A stretch of DNA of 64,000 bases. It comes from Larix kaempferi. Taxonomy: Eukaryota; Streptophyta; Pinopsida; Pinales; Pinaceae. A program made the position numbers and the translations under genes. The notes beneath the pieces were generated by a model. It worked only from the letters and a program-made list of their open reading frames with translations, was not told where the DNA came from and made no database searches. Below are positions 12,016 through 23,423 of the stretch, one piece after another (position 1 is the first letter of the stretch; each line of letters begins with the position of its first letter). Where the stretch lies: contig BSBM01001439.1 in the NCBI GenBank assembly GCA_027924585.1, positions 62,001-126,000 of the forward strand, read 5' to 3'.

Positions 12016-12305
12016 CACTACAAAAAAACATGCCTACGCAATGTAATAATGATGTTATAGGTGTTACATTTCAATGCACACAACGTTAAAGGAATGTGCA
12101 TATAAATGATGTGACGCATATTATGATGCTTAGATGATGCAGACCAAGGCTCACATCAAAAACTATGATGCAAAATATGCATGTCGTGATGCTAATAAGA
12201 TGAAAATTACTACGCCCCTAAAAGCATTGTGTGGTGCATTGTGAAAAATTAATCTTTTTTGGGGATACAATAGAGGCATTGCAAGGGTAGTGGATTGTAG
12301 TAGTG
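12016..12305. mobile_element. possible small CACTA-like non-autonomous element
   Basis: The left end reads CACTACAAAAAAAC and the right end, reverse-complemented, reads CACTACTACAATCC. Both end near a shared GCAATG about 28 bp inside. The 290-bp interior is rich in GATGC and has no coding frame. CACTA elements begin CACTA and duplicate 3 bp. Here the flanks are CAA and TAA, so the duplication is not exact. The call is tentative. Confidence 0.25.
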
Positions 12306-12539
12306 TAAGAAAACATGTTAGCAAAACCATATTTTATCACCATTATAAATACACTTACAAACTAGTTATTGCACCACCTAAAAATGTATTCCCTTTGGAG
12401 ACATTCTTTACATAACCCATCTATACAACAAACTACTTGATTAAGCACTTTCACAGCCATGGCATGAACCAAAATCATACCATTCGTGCCCAATTTGAAT
12501 TGTTCAAACTTATAACATCTCATTAATGACCTTATACAT

Positions 12540-14507
12540 CATGATGCCACTTGGCCATACATTCCTACCAAGTTTCCCTCGGATAACCCCAAACTCAAAG
12601 GTTGAGCAAGAGAGGACCCATACAACCATGTCATCATGACCTTTTATCTATGGTGATCCTCCAATAGTACTACATCCTCCAATAGTACTACATAGGACTA
12701 TGTTCAACCTAGGTTGTTTCAACAAACGCTAAATGGGATGATCACTACCAAATGGTATATTGAACTTTCCTTATGTTCCCATGACACCTTTGCATCCATT
12801 ACCACAATATTTTTAACCCTTTTTTCAAATATTCACCCACCATGACACCAAATTCGATATCCTTACCACATGTTTCCAAACCACCACTACACACGTCACA
12901 GATCATACCCATGAGAGGTATCAATGGCATGGCCTTTATAAGAATGGCCTTGAACACCCCCTTGTCATGAATTGGTTTTTGAAATCACTTATTCCCACCA
13001 TTTCCAAAGATGTGACCACCACATGCCCTAAACTAAATAAGAGTGATCTTAAAATCCTAACAATTCAATCTTATTTACACACAATCACAGTACTTATATA
13101 TTGCCATCCTTAATGCTCCTCAACACCCTTCGCATGAAACACCTTCTATGTTGGGAGCATCCTATGTCGTTGATGGTATTACAAGGTTAATTTCTTTTAC
13201 CATAATGTAGTAGTTTGGAAGCATGAAAATGTCCCCTTGGGATAGCATTTACAACCACCATAATGGTCAACCTACCACCCATATGGCAAGGATAGTACCT
13301 ATTATAAGTGAACATGGCCCATCTCGTGGTGACTACAATTCTTATTGTTTCCCCGCCACTTCTTATGGGCCTAATACCTCTTACATTGACCCTCCACCTC
13401 ATAACCCCTACTTCCCTTTTAATATTCCTCCACATGGATATTTTTTTCCACGTCCCCTCTTATCGTCATCTCATATCAACTTGGTCAACCTTTACACCTA
13501 ACCTAGTCATATCTTTTAGCGACAAAATCCATTAGGGGCCAAAATAATTAAAACCACCAAACACAAGTAGGGTGAGGAAGACTTACAATCAAAACCAAGA
13601 GAAAGTAGGTGAATAGCAATATAACCCCAATAAAATTGGTGGCAAGCCCAATCAAGATCCAAACCAACCCCCTGGGGACCAACAATGACAAGGTCATACT
13701 ACCTAGTTATGGGTCAACCATCTTTGTGCTATTTGTGAGACACATGACCATTACATCCATCATTGTCCTAAAATTCCCAAGTTTCAACACATTTGAGGCT
13801 TAAGGGCCAAGCATATTAACAATCCCTCACTTGGGAATGTTTATCCCCCCACTAGAGAAGCCTAAAAATCCAACATTCACAATATTTCTGAATTTTTCTC
13901 CCAATAACATTTAAATATCCCATGATCAATATGTTCCTCCATCCCCTTACTATTCCAACTTATCACAAGTTAGACATTCATTTTCCCAACATATATAAAT
14001 TAACTTCGCCATTGGGATCGCTCATCCCCTTTTATCCCTTGTTTAAGGACTCTTCTTTACATGGGGCTTACCATGGCTAGGAGATTCATCATCCCTAATC
14101 CTGACCTGGACCCACCCATAAAATAGCAAGACATTCACACTTGGACTCCACGTCCTAGTGCCCTTTGTGGTTGGTTTGTTCACTCTTCTCACCTCTATCC
14201 CACACTCCCAAAGATTTGATTATTATGGGTTCACTCACCCCTTTACAACCTCACTCTCCCTTGCTTCAAACTATTTACTCTTGCACCATTTGTGGATTTT
14301 TTAGTCATTATACCCATGATTTTTTGAAACCTCCAAACACTTACTACTCTCTTATTGTCATCTAATATCAAGCCCCCTCCCCAAAATATCACCCTATAGT
14401 TCAAGCTTCACTTGCTTCTTTTCCCAAGCTACAACTTAGCTCAACATTATCTATTACTCACCACCCATGTAATGCATCCATCTCCATCCATTATCTTGTT
14501 CACTTAG
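12540..14507 (+). mobile_element. relic copy A: decayed Ty3/Gypsy gag region, 5' part
   Basis: The translation of 12,552-12,670 (WPYIPTKFPSDNPKLKG, stop, AREDPYNHVMTFYLW) matches the capsid start of the Gag encoded on the minus strand at 26.5-24.4 kb (WPHILTKVSFDIPKFEG). NWFLKSLIPTISKDV near 12,970-13,015 matches NWFLKSLLPLIAKDV-type sequence of the same Gag. CCHC knuckles follow at 13,725-13,766 (CAICETHDHYIHHC) and 14,282-14,323 (last Cys lost). Stops and frameshifts are scattered through it. It is therefore an old relative of the Tat-like element now inserted in it, in the opposite orientation. Its own LTRs were not found. The upstream limit is uncertain. Confidence 0.8.
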
Positions 14508-14954
14508 TGTTATGACCCTAGCTAGGGGATAATGGGGGGCCCGAAGGGCCCACTGAAATAGAAGTGGAGGCCATTCAATGTAAAGTGAATTGGTTCCACT
14601 ATATTGTTATTATTAAATAAGGTCCTCTACATTAGTAAATAAATGTAATGGGACCTCATTAAAGAAGGTCCACTAGGTGGCTAGGAGGTTAGTATTGTAT
14701 AGTGATTCTATAAATAATGATGGATTCCTCCTTATGAGAGGTGGATAATATTATTGTAATTGGAGCATTAGCTCATTAGGAGGAATCCCCCTTGAAGAGG
14801 CAAGTGAATAGGATTTGATTCATCCCATCAAAAGAATCACATTTCAATAATAATACAGATTTGATCTTATTGAATATCATGCGTGTTACTTATTATGGTG
14901 GATATATCTTCTATATTATTTGTATGATCTTATTTTCATATTAGGTTTATAACA
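14508..14954 (+). repeat. left LTR of small LTR element, with TATA box
   Basis: It is a direct repeat of 16139-16584. TATAAATA at 14709-14716 is a likely promoter for the element transcript. The two LTRs differ at many positions, so this insertion is older than the Tat-like element beside it. Confidence 0.88.
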
Positions 14955-14956
14955 GT

Positions 14957-14967
14957 TGGTATCAGAG
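14957..14967 (+). promoter_or_regulatory. primer-binding site, initiator tRNA-Met type
   Basis: TGGTATCAGAG lies two bases after the left LTR and complements the 3' end of plant initiator tRNA-Met, which primes minus-strand DNA synthesis. Confidence 0.88.
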
Positions 14968-15272
14968 GCACATGGGGCCATAACATTGGAATTTTTTTCT
15001 CTTTTTTGCATATTTTTCAAAAGAGAAAAAGAGGGTTGCGACACGCATATGCATTTCTGAGTTTTTTCTAGTAGAATCTCCCAAAACTAATTGCAAATTT
15101 GAAATCCTCTCGAAAAATTAGGCGATTTCAAAAAAATCATTGAAATCTATGTCTAGGAGAGGGAGATATCACAATTTGAAAACTGCACAATTTCCAGGGT
15201 TTTGTGAGACGGTCGTACAGACCTTGTAGAGGTCATATATTTTGACAAATTTATCGGATTGGTGCAAAATCA

Positions 15273-15575
15273 ATGTCGTTGGAAATATTATTTTTCGAGA
15301 TTTTCTCTGATATATTATATGTCATAGTTCCAGGTACACTTTTCTATGTTATATCCCTCACAACAATTTCACTCTCCATTGAGCATGGCAAAGTGGGGCT
15401 CCATGCCATGGGAGACACAAATGCTACTCACAAAACTTTCCAAGAAAATAAAGCTTGTACAAAATCCATCCAAAAGATTGACGTTGAACTTAAGAAGAAT
15501 CAGGTTGAACTTGAGAAGAATATTGCTCAAATGATGGTGGCTCTGGCTAAATGGTTGGAATCTAAGGTTATTTAG
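15273..15575 (+). CDS. short gag-like N-terminal ORF of the small LTR element
   Basis: ATG 15273 opens a 100-codon frame. Its second half, from about residue 45, is a predicted coiled coil rich in Lys, Glu and Gln (ELKKNQVELEKNIAQMM), like the N-termini of many plant Gypsy Gag proteins. No capsid core, knuckle, protease or RT follows. Whether it is translated is unknown; it may only be a remnant of the parent element. Confidence 0.35.
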   Translation: MSLEILFFEIFSDILYVIVPGTLFYVISLTTISLSIEHGKVGLHAMGDTNATHKTFQENKACTKSIQKIDVELKKNQVELEKNIAQMMVALAKWLESKVI

Positions 15576-16125
15576 AACATCTGGGACAAGTTTCATCGAG
15601 AAAGATTTTCCCTATATGATTTGGAGGCTGATTGTGAAGAATGGTATATGGATAGTTGTAATCTTTGGGATGACAACTATCTCCATATTCTTTTTAAGGA
15701 ATCTTCTCCTTCATGGATATAACAATAACAATCCACTTCTTTTATAGTCGAAGAGCTCCTCGGTGCTCCATCATTTTCCTACTCCTTGGAGGATTCATTT
15801 ACTTGGGAGGGTTATTTTGATCCATATGCCTCTCCTGGATATATGTAGCACAACACTCAAACATTTGTGGATCTTCGGTGTCATATACGGGGTGACAATT
15901 GCAACACATGGACATTAGCCCCAGGTTTTTGGTTGAATCCCTTCAACTAATTCACTATGTCCATTAGCACTCATACATGGGATCCAAGCTTATGTAGGAG
16001 TTGTTTGGACGACCTATTTCATGGGACCTTGGTTCCTATTTCAGCATGGTAATCCACATTCTCCCATGGGACCCTGGATTATGGTTGTATAGCTTCACAC
16101 AAAGCGTCGAGGACAACACTTTCCT

Positions 16126-16138
16126 AAGGGAGGTGGAG
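16126..16138 (+). promoter_or_regulatory. polypurine tract of small LTR element
   Basis: AAGGGAGGTGGAG abuts the first base of the right LTR and would prime plus-strand synthesis. Confidence 0.75.
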
Positions 16139-16584
16139 TGTTATGACCTTACTTGAGGGGTAATGGGGGGCCCAGAGTTCCTATTAGAGTAGAAGTGGAG
16201 GTCATTCAATGTAAAGTGCATTGGGTCCACTATATTTCTATTATTAAATAAATACTACTAAGTTAGTACATAAATGTAATGGGACTCATTAAAGAAGGTC
16301 CAATGGGTGGTTAGGAGGTTAGTATTGTATGGTGATTCTATAAATAAGGATGGAGTCCTCCTTATGAGAGGTGGAGAATATTATTGTAATTGGAGCATTA
16401 GCTCATTATGAGGAAGCACCCTCAAAGAGGCAAGTGAACAAGGTTTGATTCATCCCGTCAAAATAATCAAATTTCAATAATAATACAAATTTAAGCTTAT
16501 TGAATATCTAGTGTCTTGTTTTATATGGTGGATATCTCTTATTTATTATTTGTATGATCTTGTTTTCATATTGGGTTTATAACA
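16139..16584 (+). repeat. right LTR of small LTR element
   Basis: It is a direct repeat of 14508-14954, with TATAAATA at 16339-16346. It is followed by only 12 bp of relic A before the next element begins. Confidence 0.88.
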
Positions 16585-16596
16585 CTCACCTCATGT

Positions 16597-17311
16597 TGTT
16601 GGCTTGGTTTTGCAACCAAGCTTAGTGCTATGGGCACCTGCTAACTAGTAGCAGCAGTTTCAATATTAAGCAAAAACAATAAACTAAATCTAAATCTAAA
16701 ACTAAACTAGCATGTGCATATCATAATAAACTTTTGAATTGAAAACAAGAACAAGAAATAGAAAAAATAACTTTGTATTGAAAATGGGGGCAAGCAAGTG
16801 CTTGCAATAATAATACCTCCAAGTGATGAAGATGGTTGAGTAGCTCCAAGGGTGAGCAGCTCCAAACTCCAAAGGGTCCTTCTCCAAGGTTGCTACAATG
16901 GCCAAAAGCTCAAGGGAGATTTTGGCAGCATGAGGATAGGAAGATGGATGGATGTAAAGTGAGGAGCCCCTACCACCTTTTTATAGGTTTTGGTGGTGGG
17001 GAATACCATTGTGGTTTTGAGGAAACCAATGGTATTGACCAACATGGTTTAGGTACCTTTTCCCTCCTTTTTCCTTTTTTGAATATTTTGAATATTTTTA
17101 TTCCCTTTTTAATATTTTTGGGAATTATGGACCCTTTTTGAGGGTTTTTTATGCTTTTTTAGGAAAAATACTCATTTTGAGTGGAAAAAGGGGTGTATTA
17201 AGGCCTTTTGGTGACCTTTTGTTGGCTTCAGAGGCTCAAATGGTGAAAAAGTGGACAAATGGATCATGTGAATAAGGAAATGAGCTAGTGAGCACTTTTT
17301 GGGTGTTAACA
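16597..17311 (-). repeat. left LTR (3' LTR of the minus-strand Tat-like element)
   Basis: It is nearly identical to 28456-29160. A minus-strand TATAAAAA lies at 16978-16985. It has a 10-bp insertion relative to the other LTR near 17,148. Confidence 0.95.
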
Positions 17312-17323
17312 GATTGCCCCCTG
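17312..17323 (-). promoter_or_regulatory. polypurine tract of the Tat-like element
   Basis: On the minus strand CAGGGGGCAATC directly precedes the 3' LTR, as expected for the plus-strand primer. Confidence 0.75.
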
Positions 17324-19081
17324 ATGTGTGAGGGCAGGAGCTCATCGTATGGCCGATAGACATCATAGTTCTTTTGTCTTTTTCTGGGGTTTGGGGAGGA
17401 GAAGAGACCGACTGGAGACTGGATCCACGGCCCTTGGAAGCTGCAACAATAAACAATATTACATGGCCTCAATATGAATGAGGAATAATCTCTGATAATG
17501 GACGAGGCGGGCATACCCATGCTCGTATCAAGACATATATAAACAATTAGTCCTAAGAAGGGGGACGTGAGAAAATACATAAAAAATCTGCTGGTACATC
17601 ATAATGGTCTAGAGGGGACATCATTTTGGGATGTACTCATGATCATAACATGACTGATCTCAATAACTGATACACTGGAATAACTGATGAACTGCTAAAA
17701 CTGAAGGTGTCCAGCATCTCTAGGGACTCAATGACTGTGAGCCATCTCTGGGAAGTATATGTAACTGTATACTCGAGGGAGTATAAAACTGGGGTACATC
17801 TGAATATTGTCGCCATACGCAACCCGGATATCTATAGGAAAAGTGTAACTGGTTGTATCCATAGGTAGACTCTCAAATGGAGGAGTCAGATGGTATCCGG
17901 GGTCTTCGACTAATAACTGAACGGACCAATGCCCTGTGCGAGTCTCAACGATGCAATCAAGGTGTTGAAGTCGAGCATGTGAGAAACAACCATTTGGAGA
18001 GGCACTGAGGACTCTTCTCGAAATGATTCGTAGGCACTTCATCATAAATGGTGATGAGTCCAAGACACAGGGACCTCTAAGTCTATCCTCTAGAATAAAT
18101 TTGGTTGTCGTCGACAGAGGGAGACCAGCAACTAACAAGGCAATGATGTTTCCTTGATAGGGGCGCGAGGTGTAGAACTGAAGTGTGGTAGTACTGATGG
18201 TAGGACTGACATACTTGTGGGGATGGGAAGTAACTGGGGTCATATATGGGAAGACTCAAACTTCCGTTGTGCAGAGCATGATGACATGGTTGACCTGGAA
18301 GCATAAGGAACTGACTTGTAGGTGTGGGCATCATTGCTTTGAAGGACTGAAGGGTATTTATTAACTGAGGTGACAAGCTAATGGGTGCTGTCAAGGGATT
18401 CTCAGGGTGACAAAATGTAGAATGCTCTGAACAAAGGCGACCAAAATGGGGAGGCTGCCATATGAGGAGACATGATCTGTTGTGGCGCTGAGAAGCACCA
18501 TTGGGTCCTTCTTCATAGTTTTAATGAGCTCCAAGAAGGGATAAAAGTGTGCTCTGAAATGCTACTGTCCTGTGGATTTTGTGAGCCCAGGACTGTTCGT
18601 GCTCGTTGGTGCTTTCATTTTTAAGGAGTCTGAAAATGGTAAGAAGACTCTGCAGTGGTTGTGAGTATTGTCCTGTTGGTTTTACAAGCCCAGGATGGTG
18701 ATTGCTCGTGGTCGCTTTCATGTTTAGAGAGTCTAAAAGCGGTAAGGGGACTCCATTGGTGTTCTTTTTCGTAAGTTAGTCTCCAAGGCCCGAAAAAGCA
18801 TAAAATGATGCAAATGGAGAACTCTTCTAGCCGGTGTGACTAGAGTATTCCTTTTTCGTAATTAGTCTACAAGGTCCGGAAAAGGAGTAAACTTATACTA
18901 GGTAGATGCCCTTTCAGATACGTTTAACGAGCATGAAAGGAAGCAAGGTTGCTCGGCGATCTTTTCATTGTTTTAGGAGTCAGAAAAGAGCTTAACAGAA
19001 ACTCCCTAAGTGCCTTTTTCGTAAAGGGATTGCTCGGCCCGAAAAAGGGATAAAATTATACCGAACAAAAAGGGATTGATG
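17324..19081 (-). other. long 3' untranslated region of the Tat-like element
   Basis: This lies between integrase and the 3' LTR. Minus-strand frames at 18243-17728 (171 codons) and 18394-18083 (103 codons) overlap but carry no recognised motif, and their codon content (many His, Pro, Ser, Tyr) is not convincing. Around 18,520-18,760 two ~125-bp degenerate units each contain a match to CCTGT(G/T)G...GAGTCT. Segments of the type CTTTTTCG...CGAAAAAG recur at 18,768-19,050. Long 3' regions with repeats are typical of Tat/Ogre elements. Confidence 0.55.
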
Positions 19082-19769
19082 AGAGCGAGAAAAGGTCTCA
19101 AGCATCATCATGTGTGCGGAATATTGGATCCGGTGACATAAAGATTGTCAACAAGGGGCAACGGCCATTGTGGCACGCAAACCGAGGTGATGGGTGGCAT
19201 TTTAAAAAATGCCTAAAAAATTTGGAGGTGAGAGCGAGAAATGATCTCAAGCATCATCACGACCGCGGAAAACTGAATCCGGCGATATAAGGCATGTCAA
19301 AAATGGATGACGGCCGATGTGGCACGGAAACCGAGGCGACGAGGGGGCATGGAAAAATGCCCTAAAACTCTGGGCGTGAGAGCGAGAAATGATCTCAAGC
19401 ATCATCACGAGCGCGGAAAACTGAATCCGGCGATATAAGACTTGTCGAAAATAGACGACGACCGATGTGGCACGCGAACCGAGGCGACGAGGGGGCATGG
19501 AAAAATGCCCTAAAAATCTGGGCTTGAAAGCGAGAAATGATCTCAAGCATCATCACGAGCGCGAAAAACTGAATCCGACGATATAAGACTCGTCAAAAAT
19601 GGACGACGGTCGATGTGGCACGCAAACCGAGGCGACGAGGGGGCATGGAAAAATGTCCTAAAAATCTGGGTGTGAGAGCGAGAAATGATCTCAAGCATCA
19701 TCACGAGCGCGGAAAACTGAATCCGGCTATAGAAGGTTCGTCAAAAACGGACGACGGCCGATGTGGCAC
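19082..19769. repeat. 148-bp tandem repeat in the 3' UTR of the Tat-like element
   Basis: Units begin with AGAGCGAGA-type sequence at 19082, 19231, 19379, 19527 and 19675, giving periods of 149, 148, 148 and 148 bp. The fifth unit is partial. Each unit contains TCTCAAGCATCATCA, an ACCGAGGCGACGAGGGGGCA block and GACGACGGCCGATGTGG. The first unit is the most diverged. The array stops about 70 bp before the integrase stop codon. Tandem arrays in 3' UTRs of Tat/Ogre elements are known sources of satellite DNA. Confidence 0.92.
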
Positions 19770-19840
19770 TGGTGAAAAAACAGGTAAAGGAAAGAACTGT
19801 CATGAAGTTCAGTAATGGACGGTGGTGTCCATCCAGTTTA

Positions 19841-22791
19841 CTATGGGTAAAATCGCTTGAGGTACAACCCGTTGCGTGGGTTGAGGAGGGGGTTTCCTTC
19901 TGAATCGATCAGAATGTATGCCCCCTGTCCGAGGCAAGTGTGTATAATATATGGGCCTTGCCACATGGACACAAACTTTCCTTTCCCGGTTTTGTCATGA
20001 GCCTGATCGTAGGCGAGGACAAGGTCCCCTTCAGAAAAAGTTCTCGGGTGGACATGTTTATCATAATTCAATTTGGATCAATTCTTGGCTGCTTCCATGG
20101 TTTGAAGGGCTGTGCGCCGATCTTCATCGGCCTACTCCAGGAGAAGTAAGCGTTGCTCGATTGGTGCAGTGTCCGGTAGGAGTTCAATGGCCATATGTAG
20201 GGTTGGAATCTGGCACTCAATGGGGAGGACGGATTCGACACCGTGAACTAAGTGGAAAGGGGTAAAACCGGTGGCGGTTTTAGTTGACGTGCGGTATGCC
20301 CAAAGTGCCGAGAAGAGCATGTGGTGCCAATTTGACTTGTGTTTGTCTACAGTGCGCTGGAGGATGGTTTTCAAAATTTTGTTTATCGCTTCGACTTGGC
20401 CATTTCCTTGGGGGTAGTAGGCCGAGGAGAAATGGTGTTCAAATTTCAGTAAGGTTGATAGTTTTTTCGAGATGGCGTCTTCGAAGTGGGAGCCGTGGTC
20501 TGAGACAAGTTGCTTTGGCACTCCAAAATGTGCGATAACATGGTTGAGAAAGAACCGTGCTGCGGTGTCGGCTGTGCAATTGTAAGTTGGCATGGCCTCC
20601 GCCCACTTGGTGAAATAATCTACGGCCACAATAATATGTTTGTGATCACTGGCTGACGTGGGATTGCAATCAAGGAAGTCAATGGCCCATTTGCAAAATG
20701 GTCCGGCAGTAACGACTGGATGAAGGGGGCGGGTGGGGTTCTTGCTTTGGGGGCAAAGAGTTGATAGTTTTGGCAATGTTTGACTGCGGTGATGCAATCA
20801 GTAAATAATGACGGCCAAAAGTAACCTGCACGAATGATCTTTTGCGCGGTGGCCATGCCGGAGAAATGGCCTCCGCAGGCACCGCTATGACAATCATCGA
20901 GGACTTATTCTGCCTCACTATGGGATAGGCAACGTCGTAGGATGGTATCAACGCCGTGTCGATAAAGCACATCCCCTAACAAGAGGTATCGGGGGGCGTG
21001 GTGACGTATACGACGACGTCCGTCACGATCGATGTGGGGTCGAAATTTCTGCGTGCGGAGGTAAATTAGGATGTCACCATACCATGGGTCGTCAGACGAA
21101 ATAATGAAGATGTGATCGTCAATCAGATCCATTTGGATAGCGGGTGATGACGAAGAGGATGGGAGGTCAGTGATGAGATGGGAAAGCGTGAGGGCTTTGG
21201 TGCTCTTGGGAGTTTTGAAAGTGAGGTCATATTCCTAGAGGATAATGACCCATTTAGCAACACGACCTTGTAGGAGCCGTCAGTTTAGGAGATAGACCAT
21301 AGGGTTGGATTCGGCGACAACCGTGGTGTGACTGAGCAAAATGTAGTGTCGCGATTTTTGGACGGAAAAGACTACAGCTAGGGCTAATCTTTCCTCCTAT
21401 GGGTAACGTAGGGGTGGGCCAGACAAGGTCTGGCTGACGTAATAAATGACATGTTCTTGGTGAGAGGCATCTTCTTGGACCAAGACTCCGGACACCGCAT
21501 GTTCAGATGCCGAGACGTAAAGGATGAAGTCTTGAGATAAATCCGGAGGGGAGATCAAGGGGGCTTGTGTGAGAGCTTTCTTGAGGGCTTCGAATGCCGT
21601 GTCTGCTTGCTCATCCCAAACAAAGGGTATGTGGGTGCGAAGTAGGCGTAAGAATCTATGAACTTTGGTGGCGTAATCAGGAACGAAGCAACGAAGGAAA
21701 TTGGACCGCCCCTGCAAACTCTGGAGTTGCCGAAGCGTGCGTGGAGAGGGAAGGTCTAAGATGGCTTTGAATTTCGGGGGATCAATAGTAATTCCATCCT
21801 GGGAAACAATGAAACCCAACAAACGGCCTGCAGGAACGCAAAAGACACACTTGTGTGGGTTCAAGCGGATTTTATATTTGCGACAACGCAGGAAAACTTG
21901 ACGGAGGTCGTTAAGGTGGTCCGATCGTTTCTGGGAACGAGCTGTAAGGTCATCAAGATAGACCAGCAGGATATGGACCAAGTCGTGAAAACAATAGGTC
22001 ATGGCCCGCTGGAAGGTGGCACCAGCATTTTTTAGGCCGAAAGGCATGACACGATAGGAAAAGGTGCCCCATGGGGTGGTAAAGGCAGTCTTGTACTGAT
22101 CCTCCTTATGAATCTGAATCTGGTTGTATCCGAAAAAACCGTCCATGAAAGATAGGACTTCATGTCCCGCACACGCATCAATGAGTTGGTCAATGAATGG
22201 CGTGGGGAAATTGTCTTTGGGATAAGCGCGGTTTAAATCATGGAAGTCAATGCATACTCTAAGGGTGCCTTGTTTTTTGTTGACGGGAACGGGGTTTGAA
22301 ACCCATGTGGTATAAGCAATAGGATAAATGAATCCTGCTTCGCGAAGTTTCTCAACCTCGGCTTTAACATCGGGGAGCTTGGAAGGATGAATGGGTCGTT
22401 GTTTCTGACGAATGGGGGGGACATCAGGCCATGTGTCAATGTGGTGTTCTATAATGGAGGGGTCAAGACCAGGCATTTCGGTATAGGACCAGGCAAAGAC
22501 ATCATGGAATTCTTGAAAAAGCTTTTTATATGCCTGAGTTTCTGCTTGAGTGCAAGATGTGCCCAGCTAGATGAGCTCAGGTTTTCCAGGTGTGGTGGAA
22601 ATATCAATTTGTATAATGGGGGAAATGTTGGACATGTTCCCTTCTTCGAAAGCATCCGGTGCTGGGATGGGGTCCTTGAACCAATTGACCTTAGTGGGTA
22701 TGAAATCTTTCGATTCGACTGACAACTGGTTAGATGTCGTGGATGTAGACGCCTCTGGAAGGAATATGAGCGATGATGCATATCGTCCCAA
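19841..22791 (-). pseudogene. pol of the Tat-like element: RT, RNase H, integrase
   Basis: RT lies in 22476-21397 with VNKKQG, a catalytic Asp in FMDGF (residues 110-114 of that frame), MPFGLKNAGATF and YLDD (173-176). RNase H begins FILYVSASEH and is broken by a TAG at 21397 and further stops to 21,235. Integrase follows with its HHCC zinc site (HSGACGGHFSG, then KHCQNYQ). The catalytic triad is in WAIDFLDC, SDHGSHF and NGQVEAINK (20.7-20.4 kb). A GPY-type C-terminus (WQGPYIIHTCLGQGAYIL) ends at 19841. Stops include TAG 22567 and TAG 20132. A frameshift near 20,740 splits integrase between the zinc site and the core. The domain order RT-RH-INT defines Ty3/Gypsy. Confidence 0.93.
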
Positions 22792-23423
22792 GGGTAGTCG
22801 GGTGCAGTGAGCGTTTCCAAAATTTGCTCATCAGTATGGAAGTAGTCAGACCATAAATCAAGGGGTTCTGGTTTGAAAGTGGTAGTCGAAGAGATCATAT
22901 AAATGGTGTTAATCTCTCCAGATGAGGATGATGCGGGAGGGTAGATTTCCTCAATGAGGGGAGGAGATATTTCTAAGTCGACGTTATTCAATTCATACAA
23001 CGTTTCTCTGTAATCTGGGATATCAGGACAGTGATGTGAGTAATGACCGTAAACACCGCATATGGCACAAGGGTGGTTGGTGCGCAGTGATTTATCACGA
23101 GGCTTGGGGTTTGGGTCGAGTTTGACAATCGGGATGTTGGGGTCGTCGTCAAGCATTTGCATGTGTTCCTGTAATGCGGGTAATTGTGGACACTGATGAG
23201 TTGGATGGCCTAACTCATCACACAATGAGCATTTGGGAGGAGCACGAAACACGGGGGGAGGTTTAACTGCTTTGGGTGGGGGTACCACAGTGTATGGTTG
23301 TGGGCCTGATGAGAGGAGGGGGATTCGTGGACGACGAAGAGGTATTGATACCGGGAGGTGGTTGAGTAGAAGTGACAATGGGTTGCACCGGTTGCAGGAT
23401 GACATTTGGTGTCGGCGGGGCAA
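22792..23423 (-). pseudogene. spacer between protease and RT with two extra CCHC knuckles
   Basis: This frame runs on from the protease after a frameshift near 23,300. It is proline-rich and carries two zinc knuckles, CSLCDELGHPTHQC (near 23,225-23,180) and CAICGVYGHYSHHC (near 23,070-23,030), each C-X2-C-X4-H-X4-C. The second is almost the same as the knuckle of Gag itself (CSICGVYGHYTHAC), so it may derive from a duplication of the Gag tail. An acidic stretch follows (LDLWSDYFHTDEQI). RT resumes in another frame near 22,790. Knuckles normally sit before protease, so this position is odd. Confidence 0.75.

Larger units (their letters stand above)
14508..16584 (+). mobile_element. small non-autonomous LTR retrotransposon
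   Basis: Two direct LTRs of 447 and 446 bp (14508-14954 and 16139-16584) both start TGTTATGACC and end TTTATAACA. A primer-binding site (TGGTATCAGAG) follows the left LTR and a purine tract precedes the right one. The internal part is only 1,184 bp and codes at most for a short gag-like N-terminus. The 5-bp flanks are CTTAG and CTCAC (3 of 5 match). The relic at 55.6 kb shows the empty site as CTTAGCTTATGTCATGCC, which aligns with the sequence after this element and confirms the right border. The element depends on enzymes made elsewhere. Confidence 0.88.

Noticed and set aside
17728-18394. Minus-strand frames of 171 and 103 codons in the 3' UTR of the Tat-like element
   Set aside because: They overlap each other in different frames and show no motif. 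The composition is that of non-coding 3' UTR. Kept only as a remark in the region entry.
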